This document shows, piece by piece, positions 21,860 to 34,166 of a DNA stretch of 64,000 nucleotides; position 1 is the stretch's first letter; the number at the start of each line of letters is the position of its first letter. The translations under genes were made by a program, and so were the position numbers. Source of the stretch: Meghimatium bilineatum. Taxonomy: Eukaryota; Mollusca; Gastropoda; Stylommatophora; Philomycidae. The notes below the pieces were generated by a model. The model saw only the letters and a program-made list of their open reading frames with translations. It made no database searches and had not been told where the DNA came from. The stretch spans positions 16,142,394 through 16,206,393 of the forward strand of contig CM067317.1 of assembly GCA_034231615.1 (NCBI GenBank), written 5' to 3'.

Positions 21860-24680
21860 TTTCTCAGAATATTCACACTAGCTTCTATCACATTCTACCC
21901 TGTTTAATATTTTCTTAGTATGTTCTCACTAGGCTCTGCAACTATTTTCTCACTTCACGCTTTAGCCATGGTCGCCGGGTGGTCTCTGTATGAGCTTCAA
22001 CTATGTTCTACCATATTATCATTATGGTCTCACTAACTTCTAACAGGGTCTACTTTGGTCCAATATATTCTTAGTATATTTTCGCTAGAGTCTTAAACTA
22101 GGTTCTCATGTGCAGCTTCAATTATGTTCTCTCTGTGTTTTGAGTTATTTTTCTCTACCAAAAGGTTTCTTATTAACATATTTCATTAGCGCAAACGGCG
22201 TGTTTATCAGATGTCGAAATTAACAAGTCACACGAAAACACATTTCAGCCCTTTCTCACTAACAACATAGTACATTTGAGAAGTTTTATTTGTGTAAACT
22301 TAACATTTATTGGTGTGTTGTTTTTTTTTCACAACTAGATAACCCACTTATACGGATTTTCGATGTTTTATTAGTTGTCTAAATTGTCATACGAAAATAC
22401 ATTTCAGTATTTTTGCAGTGACAACATGACAAATTTTATCGGGTTTGTATTTGTGTGACTGTACCATGTACCATTTTTCCACAATTAACCAATCTGATTT
22501 TAGTGATTTTCATTATGTTTTATCATTTGTCTAAATTATCATACCACACGAAACATATTTCAGTACTTTTACACAAACATTATAACACATTTTTTTATTT
22601 GTGTAAGTACATCATTTACAATTTTTTCACAAGTAACCAACCCACTTTTACTATGTTATCATACTAAAAGAACCAATTTTTTAGTACGTTGCCACTAACA
22701 ACATAACACATTTTGCCATGTTTTTATTTGTGGGCCTGCGCCATTTATCAATTTTAGTGATGTTCGTTATGTTTTATCAGTAGTTATCTAAATTAGATAC
22801 CATACAAACCCATATTTCAGTACTTTTGCACAAACATCATAACACATTTACCATGTTTTATTTGTGCGCTTCCAACATTTATTACTATTTTTGCAATTAC
22901 ACAATCCGAATTGGGTGATTTTCGTTATGTTTTATCAGATGTCTAAGTTATGATACCATACGAAGCTATTTTTCAGTACGTTGCCATTAACAACATAACA
23001 ACTTTTGACATGTTTTTATCTGTTGGACAATCACTTATCACTTTTTCACAACTAGGCAGTTTGGTGGTAGCGCCTTTCAGTGTGATCAGACAGTATTTAT
23101 CTTTTTTTCTATACTTACAGTTGCGCATTTCACGACATTTAGATACAAAACACGGTTCCAATGAACTTATTTTCATATGGTAAACTGCATGTTTTATCTG
23201 TTTTCAAAATTATTATCCCATACGAAATAACATGCCAACACTTCTCACTAACCTCATACACCATTTCGACAAACTTCTGTTTATGAAACAGCATCGCTGA
23301 TCACTACTCATAGACAATACCAACACATTTCACACATAGATTCTGTCAATATCCCGTACTGATAGTCCGTGCTTATCCCCCGTGCTTATACCACGTTCTG
23401 ATATCCCATGCTAATAGCCCGTGCTGTTATACCTATCAAAATCCGCTGCTGATATCCGCTGTCAAGATCCGCTACTGATAGCTCTAGTCAAGAACTGATG
23501 CTGACATCCCTTGATGTCAATCGACGTGTTGCATCCTTTTTTCACAACTAGGCAAACTGCTTATAACACTTTTTGTTATGATCGAAAGCATTGGGCGCTG
23601 ATTTTCTAGACATACAAGGTAAATGTTTCTATTTGTATATACCACGTCTCATATTACATATTTCCATATGACAAATTGCTTGTTTAGCCCTTTTAACAGC
23701 TATGCAAGTCGCTTTTAACACATTTACATATAATAAACTGCATGTTTTTCACTTGTCACAGTTAGGCAAGCCGCTTTTAACGCATTACCATTTGACAAAC
23801 GGTATGTTTTATCAGTTATCACACCATATGAAAACCTATTACAAGGCGTTTACACTAAAACACAACGCATTTATCACTTTTCACAGCTAGACGTGCTGCT
23901 TTTCGTAGTTTTACAATGAGTAAAGTCACTATTTCACCCGTGTCTAGACTAACAATGACAAATTACAGTGGTTTTATGTACCAACATGTTTAATATTACA
24001 TATATCCAAATGACAGAAGGCATGTTTATCACTTTTCACAACTAGGCAAAGCCCTTTTAACACATTTTGCTATAATCAAAGACATTGGGTGGGGACTTTC
24101 TAGACTTACAATGCAAATTTCCTTATTTGTATGTACCAACAAGGTTCATATTACGTATTTCCATAGGACAACCTTCATGTTTTATCACTGTTCACAACTA
24201 GGTAAATCGCTTTTAACAATTGTTGGTATTACCAAAAGCTATGTGTGGTGGTTCTCTAGACTTACACTGTAAATTTTCCTATTTTTATGCACCAACCGGT
24301 TTCATATTGCATATTTCCAAACGACAAAGTTCATGTTTTATCACTTTTCACAGCTAGCCAAAACGATTTTAACACTTTTCATATGACAAACCACATGTTT
24401 TATTAGTTTTCTAAATTATCAGGTTATATGAAACCACATTACAATACGTTTACACTAAAAACATAACGCATTTAAGTACTTTTCACAGCTAGACAAACCA
24501 CCTTTCGTAGTTTTCGCAATGAGCAAAGACATTATTTTGCACGTTGCTAGACTTACAAAGGCAAATTACCATACTTTTATGTACCAACAAGGTTCATATT
24601 ATATATGTCCATATGACAAGCTTCAGGTTTATCGCTTTTCACAATTAGGCAAACCGCGTTTCGCAAACCCCTAGCTATAA
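21860..24680 (+). repeat. Degenerate repeat field of the left arm
   Basis: About 2.8 kb of diverged repeats. Recurrent words are CATGTTTTATCA, TTCACAACTAGGCAAA, CATATGACAAA, AACATAACACATTT and, before 22140, TATGTTCTCACTAG. Period is roughly 150-200 bp and irregular. Near 23345-23480 there is a subfield of CCGTGCTGATATCC-like units of about 18 bp. Short frames in it are not credible genes. Confidence 0.7.
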
Positions 24681-25203
24681 CCCGGGTGATATCACATGAC
24701 ATTAGCCAAGGCCGATAGCCCCTGTTGATACCCATGACAATGACCTAGGACACTACACCCTGTTAATAGCTCATCGGGATATCACCCTACTAACAAACCA
24801 TACTAATATAATATTCGTTATTAACACCAACACGACTAAAAAACCCTGATACAGGACTATCTGGCTAGGAACAACTGACACATTTCTTACAACTAAATAC
24901 CGATACAATATAAGAGCCGTTGTTGTTGGTTATGGTTTGCATATATTTCCCAGTTATAGACAAATATATACCAAGCTAAACTCGACAATATATTTTTTTT
25001 AAAAGACAATCACATATTTAAAAAAATACTGACAAATACAGAAAAGACATACACAGAAAAATTTAACAACGCAGGTTGCCTCATAATGGTTTGTTGAATC
25101 ATTTGAACGACATACATAGCGTAGTTAGAAAGGGGTATATTTGGTGTCAGCATTTACCATCTATAAGAACAGCTTCAATTGGTTGTGTCGGTTGTCTAAA
25201 CAC

Positions 25204-26290
25204 TCAACCCAACGGATGGTCGTTTATAAAATATAAGTCGAAAGACGTTCCCACAGTGTTCTCCAGCTGATATTTGGTATTTGGCCGCGTATTCTGGGCA
25301 ACATTCATAGGGTCAGCTTCGTTAACTTTCTGAACAAAGAGGTCAAAGTCGTGTCTATTATTTATCAGCGCTGGGTACTCTAAAACAGCCGAATTGTTAA
25401 CTGAGCCGTGAAAAAATCTTGGTTCTAATGTCTCTCGATGTCGTAATATCAAATGTTTGGAAAAGTTCACTTTGAACCTCTTAGTTTGGTCAGTGAACAT
25501 GGGTCTTAGAACCTCATTCCAGTCTTGTATATGAGGTATCGTTGGGGGATGAAAAAACGTGTAAGTCGCGCTGGACTTACGAACTGTGATATGTGTATGT
25601 ATAGTTGACCAATTATCGATATATATTTGCTGTATGTCTAATGGTAAACCAGCTAAAAAATCGAATTGGGGTGAGTTAGGTGCCCGTGGTGTTAGTGTTC
25701 TTATGGTGCCGTTATTGTCTGGTAGTAGTGGTTGTGGTGATAATGGAGGTACACTGTTTTCAGAGGTAGCAGACAGCGACAAGGGCGATGTAATTTCCAA
25801 AACTGCTGCTAACGAAGAGCCAGTCATATGTGGGGGTGAAACTGATAACGTTAGTGGTGTAACTGGCGCAGATGCATGACCAACACGCCCGTTCATTTGT
25901 TCTTGGTGTTTCTTTACGTGTCGCTGTAAAGACGCAACAGCAGAATAGTCACTCTTACAAACAGAACAGTTATATCGACGCTTAATGTGCAAATTCTGAC
26001 AATGTCTACGTAGTGTATATACGCGTTTAAACTCTTTCCCACAAGTTTCACAGGCGTAGGCTTTGCTACCCGGGGCGACCTGGTGATGATAAAACACAAA
26101 GATGTCAATAGGAGAAACACATATATTTTAGTCGATGTAACAACCAAACCATAATAAAAGCATCGCTTAATAACAGAATATACGCAATAATACACACTAA
26201 TTATAACCAAACAGAGCTAATGCAGTGACAAACGGGCATGGTGGTTAGCTCGCCACATACCGACGAGGTAAGCACCATAAAAACTAACAT
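25204..26290 (-). CDS. Zinc-finger protein of the palindromic element, left copy (2 exons)
   Basis: Mirror copy of 27032-28118. Exons 26261-26290 and 25204-26079 with an intron of 181 bp are proposed. Two C2H2 fingers lie at the N-terminus, followed by a Pro/Ser/Thr-rich linker and a C-terminal globular region. It differs from the right copy by one residue (Asn here, Lys there, from the 25279/28043 difference). Transcription runs away from the palindrome centre. Confidence 0.7.
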
Positions 26291-26648
26291 ACATCATATA
26301 ACAAAACAAAGGTATTACATACAACCAACGTACCGGTTGAACTGAAACCATAACGGCTAATTATACAACAACAGAGGTTAGCTTTTCGGTTATCTATTAT
26401 ACCTCTGTAACACACTAGAAAACACGTTGGGTGTTGGTAGTTCAAAAAACACGACTTAATGAGACCACTAAGGACTGTCACGGATATTTATTAGACCTGG
26501 GGAACCAAAAAGCTATTTTCACTAACCCTAATCGCCATGAAAAATTATATATGTCTATGTACCAGTGAATTATTTTTTTTTTAGCTAGTCATAAGCGAAC
26601 TTTTATCACACCAAACAAATTCAACCACATACCCTCCTCTTATTACTA

Positions 26649-26673
26649 TAGCCACTAACACATACAAGGTGAC
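26649..26673. other. Central 25-bp loop of the palindrome
   Basis: The only non-palindromic DNA in the element, bracketed by ATTACTA and TAGTAAT. The two zinc-finger genes diverge from here, with first exons about 360 bp away on either side, so the loop region must hold, or separate, two mirrored promoters. AT-rich TATATAAT words lie at about 26771 and at the mirror position. Confidence 0.9.
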
Positions 26674-27031
26674 TAGTAATAAGAGGAGGGTATGTGGTTG
26701 AATTTGTTTGGTGTGATAAAAGTTCGCTTATGACTAGCTAAAAAAAAAATAATTCACTGGTACATAGACATATATAATTTTTCATGGCGATTAGGGTTAG
26801 TGAAAATAGCTTTTTGGTTCCCCAGGTCTAATAAATATCCGTGACAGTCCTTAGTGGTCTCATTAAGTCGTGTTTTTTGAACTACCAACACCCAACGTGT
26901 TTTCTAGTGTGTTACAGAGGTATAATAGATAACCGAAAAGCTAACCTCTGTTGTTGTATAATTAGCCGTTATGGTTTCAGTTCAACCGGTACGTTGGTTG
27001 TATGTAATACCTTTGTTTTGTTATATGATGT

Positions 27032-28118
27032 ATGTTAGTTTTTATGGTGCTTACCTCGTCGGTATGTGGCGAGCTAACCACCATGCCCGTTTGTCACTGC
27101 ATTAGCTCTGTTTGGTTATAATTAGTGTGTATTATTGCGTATATTCTGTTATTAAGCGATGCTTTTATTATGGTTTGGTTGTTACATCGACTAAAATATA
27201 TGTGTTTCTCCTATTGACATCTTTGTGTTTTATCATCACCAGGTCGCCCCGGGTAGCAAAGCCTACGCCTGTGAAACTTGTGGGAAAGAGTTTAAACGCG
27301 TATATACACTACGTAGACATTGTCAGAATTTGCACATTAAGCGTCGATATAACTGTTCTGTTTGTAAGAGTGACTATTCTGCTGTTGCGTCTTTACAGCG
27401 ACACGTAAAGAAACACCAAGAACAAATGAACGGGCGTGTTGGTCATGCATCTGCGCCAGTTACACCACTAACGTTATCAGTTTCACCCCCACATATGACT
27501 GGCTCTTCGTTAGCAGCAGTTTTGGAAATTACATCGCCCTTGTCGCTGTCTGCTACCTCTGAAAACAGTGTACCTCCATTATCACCACAACCACTACTAC
27601 CAGACAATAACGGCACCATAAGAACACTAACACCACGGGCACCTAACTCACCCCAATTCGATTTTTTAGCTGGTTTACCATTAGACATACAGCAAATATA
27701 TATCGATAATTGGTCAACTATACATACACATATCACAGTTCGTAAGTCCAGCGCGACTTACACGTTTTTTCATCCCCCAACGATACCTCATATACAAGAC
27801 TGGAATGAGGTTCTAAGACCCATGTTCACTGACCAAACTAAGAGGTTCAAAGTGAACTTTTCCAAACATTTGATATTACGACATCGAGAGACATTAGAAC
27901 CAAGATTTTTTCACGGCTCAGTTAACAATTCGGCTGTTTTAGAGTACCCAGCGCTGATAAATAATAGACACGACTTTGACCTCTTTGTTCAGAAAGTTAA
28001 CGAAGCTGACCCTATGAATGTTGCCCAGAATACGCGGCCAAAGACCAAATATCAGCTGGAGAACACTGTGGGAACGTCTTTCGACTTATATTTTATAAAC
28101 GACCATCCGTTGGGTTGA
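27032..28118 (+). CDS. Zinc-finger protein of the palindromic element, right copy (2 exons)
   Basis: The long open frame (27195-28118) has no ATG before the fingers. I propose a 30-nt first exon (27032-27061, ATG at 27032, donor GTATGT at 27062) and acceptor CACCAG at 27237-27242, both phase 0, giving about 301 residues. Residues from about 16 to 63 hold two C2H2 fingers: CETC...H-x4-H and CSVC...H-x3-H. A Pro/Ser/Thr-rich stretch follows (about 75-140), then a C-terminal domain of about 150 residues with DWNEVLRPMF, a KVNFSKHLILRH segment and FINDHPLG at the end. From memory, similar C-terminal domains occur in uncharacterised proteins beside Maverick-type polymerase genes of invertebrates; I could not check this. 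Function is unknown; the fingers suggest DNA binding. Confidence 0.72.
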
Positions 28119-28641
28119 GTGTTTAGACAACCGACACAACCAATTGAAGCTGTTCTTATAGATGGTAAATGCTGACACCAAATATACCCCTTTCTAACTA
28201 CGCTATGTATGTCGTTCAAATGATTCAACAAACCATTATGAGGCAACCTGCGTTGTTAAATTTTTCTGTGTATGTCTTTTCTGTATTTGTCAGTATTTTT
28301 TTAAATATGTGATTGTCTTTTAAAAAAAATATATTGTCGAGTTTAGCTTGGTATATATTTGTCTATAACTGGGAAATATATGCAAACCATAACCAACAAC
28401 AACGGCTCTTATATTGTATCGGTATTTAGTTGTAAGAAATGTGTCAGTTGTTCCTAGCCAGATAGTCCTGTATCAGGGTTTTTTAGTCGTGTTGGTGTTA
28501 ATAACGAATATTATATTAGTATGGTTTGTTAGTAGGGTGATATCCCGATGAGCTATTAACAGGGTGTAGTGTCCTAGGTCATTGTCATGGGTATCAACAG
28601 GGGCTATCGGCCTTGGCTAATGTCATGTGATATCACCCGGG

Positions 28642-31462
28642 TTATAGCTAGGGGTTTGCGAAACGCGGTTTGCCTAATTGTGAAAAGCGATAAACCTGAA
28701 GCTTGTCATATGGACATATATAATATGAACCTTGTTGGTACATAAAAGTATGGTAATTTGCCTTTGTAAGTCTAGCAACGTGCAAAATAATGTCTTTGCT
28801 CATTGCGAAAACTACGAAAGGTGGTTTGTCTAGCTGTGAAAAGTACTTAAATGCGTTATGTTTTTTAGTGTAAACGTATTGTAATGTGGTTTCATATAAC
28901 CTGATAATTTAGAAAACTAATAAAACATGTGGTTTGTCATATGAAAAGTGTTAAAATCGTTTTGGCTAGCTGTGAAAAGTGATAAAACATGAACTTTGTC
29001 GTTTGGAAATATGCAATATGAAACCGGTTGGTGCATAAAAATAGGAAAATTTACAGTGTAAGTCTAGAGAACCACCACACATAGCTTTTGGTAATACCAA
29101 CAATTGTTAAAAGCGATTTACCTAGTTGTGAACAGTGATAAAACATGAAGGTTGTCCTATGGAAATACGTAATATGAACCTTGTTGGTACATACAAATAA
29201 GGAAATTTGCATTGTAAGTCTAGAAAGTCCCCACCCAATGTCTTTGATTATAGCAAAATGTGTTAAAAGGGCTTTGCCTAGTTGTGAAAAGTGATAAACA
29301 TGCCTTCTGTCATTTGGATATATGTAATATTAAACATGTTGGTACATAAAACCACTGTAATTTGTCATTGTTAGTCTAGACACGGGTGAAATAGTGACTT
29401 TACTCATTGTAAAACTACGAAAAGCAGCACGTCTAGCTGTGAAAAGTGATAAATGCGTTGTGTTTTAGTGTAAACGCCTTGTAATAGGTTTTCATATGGT
29501 GTGATAACTGATAAAACATACCGTTTGTCAAATGGTAATGCGTTAAAAGCGGCTTGCCTAACTGTGACAAGTGAAAAACATGCAGTTTATTATATGTAAA
29601 TGTGTTAAAAGCGACTTGCATAGCTGTTAAAAGGGCTAAACAAGCAATTTGTCATATGGAAATATGTAATATGAGACGTGGTATATACAAATAGAAACAT
29701 TTACCTTGTATGTCTAGAAAATCAGCGCCCAATGCTTTCGATCATAACAAAAAGTGTTATAAGCAGTTTGCCTAGTTGTGAAAAAAGGATGCAACACGTC
29801 GATTGACATCAAGGGATGTCAGCATCAGTTCTTGACTAGAGCTATCAGTAGCGGATCTTGACAGCGGATATCAGCAGCGGATTTTGATAGGTATAACAGC
29901 ACGGGCTATTAGCATGGGATATCAGAACGTGGTATAAGCACGGGGGATAAGCACGGACTATCAGTACGGGATATTGACAGAATCTATGTGTGAAATGTGT
30001 TGGTATTGTCTATGAGTAGTGATCAGCGATGCTGTTTCATAAACAGAAGTTTGTCGAAATGGTGTATGAGGTTAGTGAGAAGTGTTGGCATGTTATTTCG
30101 TATGGGATAATAATTTTGAAAACAGATAAAACATGCAGTTTACCATATGAAAATAAGTTCATTGGAACCGTGTTTTGTATCTAAATGTCGTGAAATGCGC
30201 AACTAAGTATAGAAAAAAAGATAAATACTGTCTGATCACACTGAAAGGCGCTACCACCAAACTGCCTAGTTGTGAAAAAGTGATAAGTGATTGTCCAACA
30301 GATAAAAACATGTCAAAAGTTGTTATGTTGTTAATGGCAACGTACTGAAAAATAGCTTCGTATGGTATCATAACTTAGACATCTGATAAAACATAACGAA
30401 AATCACCCAATTCGGATTGTGTAATTGCAAAAATAGTAATAAATGTTGGAAGCGCACAAATAAAACATGGTAAATGTGTTATGATGTTTGTGCAAAAGTA
30501 CTGAAATATGGGTTTGTATGGTATCTAATTTAGATAACTACTGATAAAACATAACGAACATCACTAAAATTGATAAATGGCGCAGGCCCACAAATAAAAA
30601 CATGGCAAAATGTGTTATGTTGTTAGTGGCAACGTACTAAAAAATTGGTTCTTTTAGTATGATAACATAGTAAAAGTGGGTTGGTTACTTGTGAAAAAAT
30701 TGTAAATGATGTACTTACACAAATAAAAAAATGTGTTATAATGTTTGTGTAAAAGTACTGAAATATGTTTCGTGTGGTATGATAATTTAGACAAATGATA
30801 AAACATAATGAAAATCACTAAAATCAGATTGGTTAATTGTGGAAAAATGGTACATGGTACAGTCACACAAATACAAACACGATAAAATTTGTCATGTTGT
30901 CACTGCAAAAATACTGAAATGTATTTTCGTATGACAATTTAGACAACTAATAAAATATCGAAAATCCGTATAAGTGGGTTATCTAGTTGTGAAAAAAAAA
31001 CAACACACCAATAAATGTTAAGTTTACACAAATAAAACTTCTCAAATGTACTATGTTGTTAGTGAGAAAGGGCTGAAATGTGTTTTCGTGTGACTTGTTA
31101 ATTTCGACATCTGATAAACACGCCGTTTGCGCTAATGAAATATGTTAATAAGAAACCTTTTGGTAGAGAAAAATAACTCAAAACACAGAGAGAACATAAT
31201 TGAAGCTGCACATGAGAACCTAGTTTAAGACTCTAGCGAAAATATACTAAGAATATATTGGACCAAAGTAGACCCTGTTAGAAGTTAGTGAGACCATAAT
31301 GATAATATGGTAGAACATAGTTGAAGCTCATACAGAGACCACCCGGCGACCATGGCTAAAGCGTGAAGTGAGAAAATAGTTGCAGAGCCTAGTGAGAACA
31401 TACTAAGAAAATATTAAACAGGGTAGAATGTGATAGAAGCTAGTGTGAATATTCTGAGAAAA
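28642..31462 (-). repeat. Degenerate repeat field of the right arm
   Basis: Mirror image of 21860-24680, with TGATAAAACATG and GCCTAGTTGTGAA as the recurrent words. Non-coding. Confidence 0.7.
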
Positions 31463-31810
31463 TTTTTGTTATATGAGTTATATTAACCACCCAGCACCAT
31501 AATTTTCAATTTTACAATGTGAGAAGCACTTGCATATAAGCATTAAATAATGAGAACCGTTGGCCAAGGCACAGAAGAATGTGTGGAGAACCTTATTCAT
31601 ATTATGATTAATGCGCTCCTTTCTTTAAAATTTAACATTAAAAAAGATTGTTTATTAATAACTCCAATTGTGTGGCAACCCCGAACCGTGTTTGATAACA
31701 ACTTGGAATCACTCAACTGTAAGGGGGAAGTTTGAGAATGTGCATATATATCAAATGTTTCTTTTGTAAAGATTTAAACACGCTACAGAGCTTTGAAAAT
31801 ATCTGTAAGT

Positions 31811-32068
31811 ATGTATGTGTGTGTGTGTGTGTGTCCATCTATATATAACATACTTAGATCACATCACCAAAGCAGCAAAAACAACTGAAGAAAACAATAT
31901 AAGAGATAACTCAAACGAATTGCGCTTCGCAGACGACCAATCACTACTACCAGCGTCATAAGAACACATACAAAGATAAACACCCAGATTACATCAAACA
32001 TACCAACCTTTAACATGAAGATAAACAAAAGAAAAGGCCGAAGCTAGGAAGAACGGAAAGAAAAACAG

Positions 32069-32099
<31 letters not shown>
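31811..32099 (+). mobile_element. LINE family C RT fragment, right arm
   Basis: Mirror copy of 21223-21510: (TG)n, then the RFADDQSLL box near 31920-31950, then the (TA)n tract. Confidence 0.82.
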
Positions 32100-32102
<3 letters not shown>

Positions 32103-32217
32103 AGGGCATGTAATAATGAAATTGTATTAATTTTGTACAATTTCTAACTCTTGCATCAAGGTATATTTAACTATATATGTACAAAGACTTAGGGAGTTTA
32201 AGAACACTCATACCACA

Positions 32218-32502
32218 TTGCTAAATTGTGTTGCACAGTCAGATTTACAAATATTCAAAATTGCCGTAATAAAAGTGTCAGAGCGACGATTGTCAGAACA
32301 GAAGGTGTTAACCACAATTTTATACCGTGGTCAACCCGTCACGCTTGGTGATTATCGATTGATACGCGTTCGTCGTCTCGAGCCAGTAATTAAGCCGTTA
32401 AGACCTACCTGTGGGGTTTATTGCTGGAGTGTAAACAGGGATTGGGTTTCTAGTTTAAAAATATTTCATAGAGTTGGAAATATTTTGTACAATACTGTTT
32501 GA
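32218..32502 (+). CDS. Unknown ORF of about 94 codons, right arm
   Basis: Mirror copy of 20819-21103. The frame stays open upstream to about 32131 without an ATG. No family recognised. Confidence 0.25.
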   Translation: MLNCVAQSDLQIFKIAVIKVSERRLSEQKVLTTILYRGQPVTLGDYRLIRVRRLEPVIKPLRPTCGVYCWSVNRDWVSSLKIFHRVGNILYNTV

Positions 32503-32620
32503 AATTCAAACTAATAATTTAAATAACATTTGTATCAGTATATTAATATCATTAATAATAATATAGCATGATCACGAAACGAAATCCCTACATTCGGACA
32601 CCAACCATGTTTATAGTGCT

Positions 32621-33091
32621 TATATACAGACAGAGACAGCTAAGATAGATAAAGGGTGTTCACTTTCATATATTGGTTGCGTGATCGGATTATGCTGACA
32701 TCAATCGTGCTAAGATTCCAGTATCGTTTTCTTTGTGGAAAAGTACGCTAATTAGTATATATTGAAATAGCCCGTGAGCTAATAGAGGGCTAATTTACCT
32801 TGTAGCCTCATGATTTACAATGTTTTTCGGAACATAATTTGAGCTTCAACACAATGAAACAGAGCTAAATAGGGCATTCATATTGCTGACACCGATCGCG
32901 TGATCCGGTTATGCTGACCTCATTCTTTCAAAGTTTCCATCCCATTTTCTTTGTGGAAAAGTACGCGTCTGTGTTATGTCATCGTACAGTTTGAACCAGC
33001 TCTAAATAGGGTAGTGTTATGGATGACCCCGACAGCGTAACCCGGTTATGCTGACAACATTTTGTGTAAGTTTCCGTGCCCTAACAGATGG
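32621..33091 (-). repeat. Repeated module with GTCAGCATAA core, right arm
   Basis: Mirror image of 20230-20700 (TTATGCTGAC words at about 32690, 32917 and 33048). Confidence 0.6.
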
Positions 33092-33710
33092 TTAATTGGC
33101 CTTGTATCGTAAAGTTTTATGGTGTTTTGCTGGTGGGAATTTGAATTTTAAACACAAGTGACACACACGTCAGTACTATTCCTTCTAAGGAATTGTTTGC
33201 ATCTGGCAGTTTTATGATCTGAACTTTGCATGCTCTTTCACATTTGGTTTAAAATTGGTTCGTTTTATATAAAAAGATAGAACCATAAATAAATTTCAGT
33301 GGAAAAACCACAAAATAGCCACTAAACAAATAAGGTCATAACATGTTAATACTCACCAAACGCAACCCCACCGAAACAAGTGGGAGAAGGTGGGGTTTTG
33401 CAGAACTCATTCACTGGAAGTCGCAGTGGAAATTTTTTCTTTATCACGAGCCCAGCTCCTTGTATCACCAAAACAAATAAAAGGAAAATTCCACTACCAA
33501 ATAACAGACCCACCCCACACACATTCGCATCATTAGATACACAATTTCCCCGGATTCGGCCACAGCGAGTGGGTATCGCTCCGGGCCACACTCCGCCGCC
33601 GGTCGGTTCGGCCGGTTTCGATTGCCGTCATATGGGATGTGCGGACACACTCAGTACATTCAGCCGCACACTCGACACATTCACATCTCATTATTATATA
33701 AGGTATATAT

Positions 33711-34166
33711 TAACCGGATAAGTACCAGGTGACAACCTTTACCCGACTTTTGTATGACACGTTTATTGTTATTTGGGCTATATTAAAGCCCGTTATGTAA
33801 CAGCACGGGGCATGGTGCCACCTTTGCACGATCACTCCGTATCCAGTATATTGTTATATGAGTTAAGTATTGTTCGGTTATGTAACATGACGTAACATGA
33901 CGCCCATTTACACGGTCTCTCCAGGCCGAGTATAATGTTATATGGACTATAAAAAAGCACACTCGTGTCGAGTGTATTATCCGGTTATGTAACATGACAC
34001 GACCTTTGCACGCCCTCTGCACGACCTGCACGACCTCTGCACGACCTGCACGACCTCTGCTTATCACCCTTATCCTGAGTATTTTGTTATATGGGCTATA
34101 TGACTTATCATGTCTTATCATGTCTTATCATGTCTTATCATGTCTTATCCACGTCCTATTATGCTG
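33711..34166 (-). repeat. Subterminal repeats, right end
   Basis: Mirror image of 19155-19610, including TATCATGTCT units at about 34101-34150. Confidence 0.75.

Larger units (their letters stand above)
19142..26648 (+). repeat. Left arm of the palindrome
   Basis: 7507 bp, matched in reverse complement by 26674-34179. From the outside in: subterminal repeats, a GC-richer stretch (about 19670-19780), a repeat module (20230-20660), an unknown ORF, a LINE C fragment, a long degenerate repeat field (about 21860-24680) and the zinc-finger gene. Confidence 0.97.

Noticed and set aside
26649..26673. Palindrome as a sequencing-library fold-back artefact
   Set aside because: Not excluded, but unlikely: an artefact would not create a 6-bp direct repeat exactly at both ends nor sit exactly within the reading frame of a LINE, and the arms differ by a substitution and indels.
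26791..26800. TTAGGGTTAG, telomere-like word near the palindrome centre (mirror at 26522)
   Set aside because: Only one and a half repeats; too short to be a telomere seed and expected by chance.
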